Assembly (NCBI GenBank): GCA_902363555.1
Contig: CABJAM010000002.1
Coordinates: forward strand, 1-64,000
Direction of reading: 5' to 3'
Length of the DNA stretch: 64,000 bases
Source: Lachnospiraceae bacterium
GTDB taxonomy: Bacteria > Bacillota > Clostridia > Lachnospirales > Lachnospiraceae
Below, piece by piece: positions 60,941 through 64,000 of this stretch; positions within the stretch are counted from its first letter, which is position 1, and the number at the start of each line of letters is the position of its first letter. A model generated the notes under the pieces. It saw only the letters and a list, made by a program, of their open reading frames with translations. It was not told the DNA's origin and did no database searches. Position numbers and translations under genes: made by a program.

Positions 60941-62479
60941 TTAATTGCGTGCACCCATCCGTGTCAGCGAAAATGGCGGGTAATGACTGAGCATCTCTGT
61001 CAGATCGTCGTCAAAACCATACTTTACCTCACAATACGTATCAAATAGCATCGTTGGTTTGGTGTCCGCCGAAAATTCCGGCCAATGGGGCAGAAAACGG
61101 CTCTGCGGTCGTCCGGTTCTGGCAAATGCCATCCAGGCACTGCTCATGCTGTTTTCCATAATGACCGCATCAATACCGCCGCTTCTGGTCACATCGTCCA
61201 TATGGGTGTTTTTGAAAATAAATGGAATCTCTGCGCAGTGCCATGCAAAGCGGCCGCCGCGATAAGGAAATTCATAAGTAAACAGGTAATTATACACCGG
61301 TGCTGTGGCCCGCGCTGCACGCATGGCGCAAAATTCCAGAGTTTTTCTGCGCACCATATCATCCACAGCAAAAACATTGATGATATCCCTGCCCGGGTAG
61401 GTCGCCTCAAAACATGCCACAACCGCATCCGTGTCATCACCAAAACGTTTCCTCAGCATGGCCTTTTTTTCGTCTCTCGTCCACTGCTGACGGTCACCAT
61501 CCGGAGCATTCAGGCTGAATTCGGAAATATTGGAGCCAACGATCATAGGGATATCCACCGTTTCCTCACATATCTGTGCATAAGGCAGCAGCCGTATGCC
61601 ATCGGGCACCGGACTCCAGCCAAAGCCTTTCTCCGGCCACGCCTTTAACGCGATCTCCGCCAGTTGATTAAATGGTACGTTCTGGATCTGATCGATCGTA
61701 TCCGCATCCAGCCCTAAAGCTTCCACAATCTTTTTTGCACCCAGCCGTTCTCCCTCAGGTGCTTTCCCTGGCATAAAATTTGGAACCCCGCTTTGAATGA
61801 TCGCTTTGTGATAAAGCCCCTTTGTCTCCGGCATCTGCATCAGTGACGCTACCTTGGCGCCACCGCCGGACTGCCCAAAGATCGTCACATTGTCCGGATC
61901 TCCGCCAAAGCTGGAAATATTTGTCTGGACCCACTTCAGGGCTTCGACAATATCCAAAATCCCCACATAACCGGAATACTGATACTTCTCACCATACGCA
62001 CTCAGGTCAAGATAACCGAGGATATTCAGGCGGTGATTGACGGTCACGACGACCACATCCTCCGTCCTTGCCAGTGAGATGCCTTCGTACGTATACATTT
62101 CCACAGAGGAACCCGATGTAAATCCACCGCCGTGAAGCCAGACCATGACCGGCAGCTTCCTGCCGGCATCCATGGTGCTGGTCCATACATTAAGGTACTG
62201 GCAGTCCTCGTGCTCAGGCCAGAATCTGTGTGGGCCGGAAAATGTGGCGTCCGGTTCAACCTTAAAGATCAGCGGAGATACATAGCCGTAATCAAGCGCA
62301 TCCTTCACCCCTTCCCATGGCTCTACCGGCGTGGGTGCCTCAAACCGTGCCGCATTGGCATACTTAATGCCGCGAAAGCCAAAGACACCGTCATCCTTAT
62401 ATCCATGAAGCCTTCCCATAGGTGTGGACACGATGGGGTATTCCCCAGTCAGTGTCACTTTTGCAATCTTCCCAATCAT
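60941..62479 (-). CDS. Type B carboxylesterase
   Basis: This 512-residue enzyme of the carboxylesterase/cholinesterase family has nucleophile Ser204 (FGQSGGGAKV), the oxyanion segment VWLHGGGFTSGSS (113-125), the EDCQYLNVW block and the His region RFAWHCAEIPF. It hydrolyses esters of small alcohols, phenols or acylated sugars. There is no signal peptide, so it is intracellular. AAGGAGG lies before the ATG at 62479. It is the first gene of an esterase-binding protein pair and is divergent from the AraC-GH39 gene. Confidence 0.93.
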   Translation of the reverse strand: MIGKIAKVTLTGEYPIVSTPMGRLHGYKDDGVFGFRGIKYANAARFEAPTPVEPWEGVKDALDYGYVSPLIFKVEPDATFSGPHRFWPEHEDCQYLNVWTSTMDAGRKLPVMVWLHGGGFTSGSSVEMYTYEGISLARTEDVVVVTVNHRLNILGYLDLSAYGEKYQYSGYVGILDIVEALKWVQTNISSFGGDPDNVTIFGQSGGGAKVASLMQMPETKGLYHKAIIQSGVPNFMPGKAPEGERLGAKKIVEALGLDADTIDQIQNVPFNQLAEIALKAWPEKGFGWSPVPDGIRLLPYAQICEETVDIPMIVGSNISEFSLNAPDGDRQQWTRDEKKAMLRKRFGDDTDAVVACFEATYPGRDIINVFAVDDMVRRKTLEFCAMRAARATAPVYNYLFTYEFPYRGGRFAWHCAEIPFIFKNTHMDDVTRSGGIDAVIMENSMSSAWMAFARTGRPQSRFLPHWPEFSADTKPTMLFDTYCEVKYGFDDDLTEMLSHYPPFSLTRMGARN

Positions 62480-62680
62480 ACCTTTACCTCCTTCATACTA
62501 TGATTTCATTATACAGCCTGCATATTTCGTGAAAAAGTCTGTCTGTCATACTTTATCTGCCCAAAAGTTATTATTTTTTTCGAAAACTGTTTTTAGCCAT
62601 CAAAAATCATAACAAATACACTATAAAATATGATAAAATGATATTGACAGTCTTTTTTGTTTTTAAGGGGGAAAGTTACT

Positions 62681-64000
62681 ATGAATGATGACAATTTTTT
62701 GCCGTGCTCTTTATCTGATGTGGATGAGACGGATCGCTCGATGCACTTTCACGACTGCCCGGAGATTCTATTTGTTTTGGACGGCGGCGCTCATATCAGT
62801 TACCGGAACCATCTCCACGATTTAAGCAGCGGTGATCTCATCTATATCCATCCGTATGAATTTCATACATGTATGTCTGACGGCGGCAGAGTCCTTTGTA
62901 TACGCCTGTATCCCGGACGACTGGGGGCTTACGCCAAAATCTATTTGGATCACGTCTACGACTGCTGCTCCCTGACAGCCGAGCCAGAGGCCCTCAGGAC
63001 ACTGCGCCATGCCGTTTTGAGACTTGTCCAGACTTCGAATACGCCGTCGTCCTTCATCGAAAATATACTGTGCGCCAACATCATTTTAAATGAGCTGGAA
63101 CAGCATTTTAAAATCAGTTACACAGATGCACAGCAAAAGACTCAGCTTGACCGCATCAAACCAGCGCTGATCTACATACAGAATCATTACCTTGATAAAC
63201 TGTCTTTAAAAGACGCTGCCGAAGCGGCGTCGTGTACACCCACGTATTTTTCAAAGCTCTTTAAAACTACTATGGGGATTTCCTTTTCCGGGTATCTTAT
63301 GGAACTGCGCTTAAGCAGCGCCTGGCATGCTTTAGTGTACACCCGGGAACCCATAGAAAAAATAGCCTTTGACAACGGATTTGCCAATGCTCCGGCATTT
63401 TCCAGGGCATTTAAAGCAAAATACCACTGTCCGCCCGGCACCTGCCGCAAACAATTTAAAGAACAGTCCGAGCGTTCCACCGATGCTGCTAAGACAAAAA
63501 TGCAGCCAGCACCAGCCTTGCATTTCACTGAATCTGCAAATACAGCCGCCGAGATACCCACGCCGCAGCTCACGGCTGCCATCACTCAAGTGGAATCCGG
63601 ACATCTGGACGTTCACACTGCCAGGTCATCCCTGCTCAGCCGTATTTTCCAGAAGATATTTCCACTATGTGATCTGAATATGCTGCTTTACTCAAAAAAC
63701 CAGGCACTCATTGCCGATTTTCAGGAAAAGTGTGCCTTTGAATACATCTATCTTCGGGGGATCTTTCAGAGTGAACTGGGGATTTACACTCATTTTCCCG
63801 GAAACCGCCCCATATTTAACTTTGAACGCTTGGACTCAGTGCTTGATTTTGTGCTCTCTCTGCATTTGAAGCCTATTATCGACCTTGGCAGTATGCCAAA
63901 AGAACTGGCTGACGAAGGCAAATTTATTAACTTTTTTGAATACACGCTTGGACGCCCCAAAGACGATCATGCCTGGGAACAGTTGATCATCGAGACGATC
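62681..64000 (+). CDS. AraC-type regulator fused to a GH39-like domain (3' end missing)
   Basis: An open frame of 440 codons runs from the ATG at 62681 (AGGGGGAAAG upstream) to the window edge with no stop. The N-terminus is a cupin sensor (MHFHDCPEILFVLDGGAHISY). An AraC double helix-turn-helix follows (about 165-265; YLDKLSLKDAAEAASCTPTYFSKLFK and IAFDNGFANAPAFSRAFKAKY). The C-terminal part starts near residue 330 and resembles glycoside hydrolase family 39 (FEYIYLRGIFQSELGIY, FNFERLDSVLDFVLSLHLKPIIDLGSMP). It is divergent from the esterase operon and probably regulates it. The catalytic Glu region lies mostly beyond the window. Confidence 0.85.
   Translation, partial: MNDDNFLPCSLSDVDETDRSMHFHDCPEILFVLDGGAHISYRNHLHDLSSGDLIYIHPYEFHTCMSDGGRVLCIRLYPGRLGAYAKIYLDHVYDCCSLTAEPEALRTLRHAVLRLVQTSNTPSSFIENILCANIILNELEQHFKISYTDAQQKTQLDRIKPALIYIQNHYLDKLSLKDAAEAASCTPTYFSKLFKTTMGISFSGYLMELRLSSAWHALVYTREPIEKIAFDNGFANAPAFSRAFKAKYHCPPGTCRKQFKEQSERSTDAAKTKMQPAPALHFTESANTAAEIPTPQLTAAITQVESGHLDVHTARSSLLSRIFQKIFPLCDLNMLLYSKNQALIADFQEKCAFEYIYLRGIFQSELGIYTHFPGNRPIFNFERLDSVLDFVLSLHLKPIIDLGSMPKELADEGKFINFFEYTLGRPKDDHAWEQLIIETI

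Overview
The window reads as a chromosomal segment of a spore-forming, anaerobic gut-type Clostridia, most likely Lachnospiraceae. This rests on lineage hallmarks: an intact SigK-type sporulation sigma factor, YesMN-type two-component regulators, a long-form HPF, a PPi-type phosphofructokinase, a phosphotransacylase plus butyrate-kinase pair, and many orphan lipoprotein solute-binding proteins. No rRNA, CRISPR array, prophage or intact insertion sequence was seen. There is one tRNA (Gln, CUG).

Layout. 0.7-8.7 kb: a minus-strand sugar-uptake operon (response regulator, sensor kinase, degenerate ABC protein, RbsB/RbsA/RbsC-type transporter). 9-10.8 kb: a GPP34-MerR pair behind a heptanucleotide repeat, and a small membrane protein. 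11.2-17.5 kb: housekeeping genes (prfB with a frameshift site, secA, a Gly/Gln/Tyr-rich membrane protein, hpf). 17.5-18.2 kb: AT-rich intergenic DNA with a DnaA-box cluster. 18.2-22.5 kb: LysR and a probable C-glycoside deglycosidase pair with an orphan binding protein. 22.6-30.2 kb: HxlR/flavin protein, an SH3-NlpC/P60 wall hydrolase, an AT-rich kinase-like gene, a DUF6273 protein, CvfB, an acyl-ACP thioesterase and tRNA-Gln. 30.4-34 kb: an amino-acid ABC transporter with a CDF metal exporter. 34.2-38.3 kb: a tyrosine recombinase, an invertible promoter and a large surface protein. 38.4-44.9 kb: a PucR regulator divergent from carrier protein, CocE-like hydrolase, AcpS, Pta and Buk genes. 45-56.5 kb: amino-sugar and glycolytic-type genes (nagA, aldolase, nagB, tpiA, pfk), a LarA-like protein and an SsuABC-like transporter with a LacI regulator. 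56.5-64 kb: a lipoprotein, sigK, a RhuM remnant, an orphan binding protein with a carboxylesterase, and a truncated AraC-GH39 gene that runs off the window.

The two most striking systems are these. (1) A phase-variation switch at 35.14-35.50 kb: perfect 20-bp inverted repeats flank a segment carrying a consensus-like promoter that currently points away from the 914-residue surface protein, with a complete tyrosine recombinase next door. (2) A five-gene plus-strand cluster linking an atypical acyl carrier protein and its own phosphopantetheinyl transferase to a CocE-type hydrolase and an acyl-phosphate/acyl-kinase ATP-forming pair, under a divergent PucR regulator. Three very long hairpins (312-403 nt) with nested helices, two of them related with compensatory changes, are a further unexplained feature. 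Intergenic DNA is also rich in imperfect tandem repeats, two of which extend from the 3' end of a gene.
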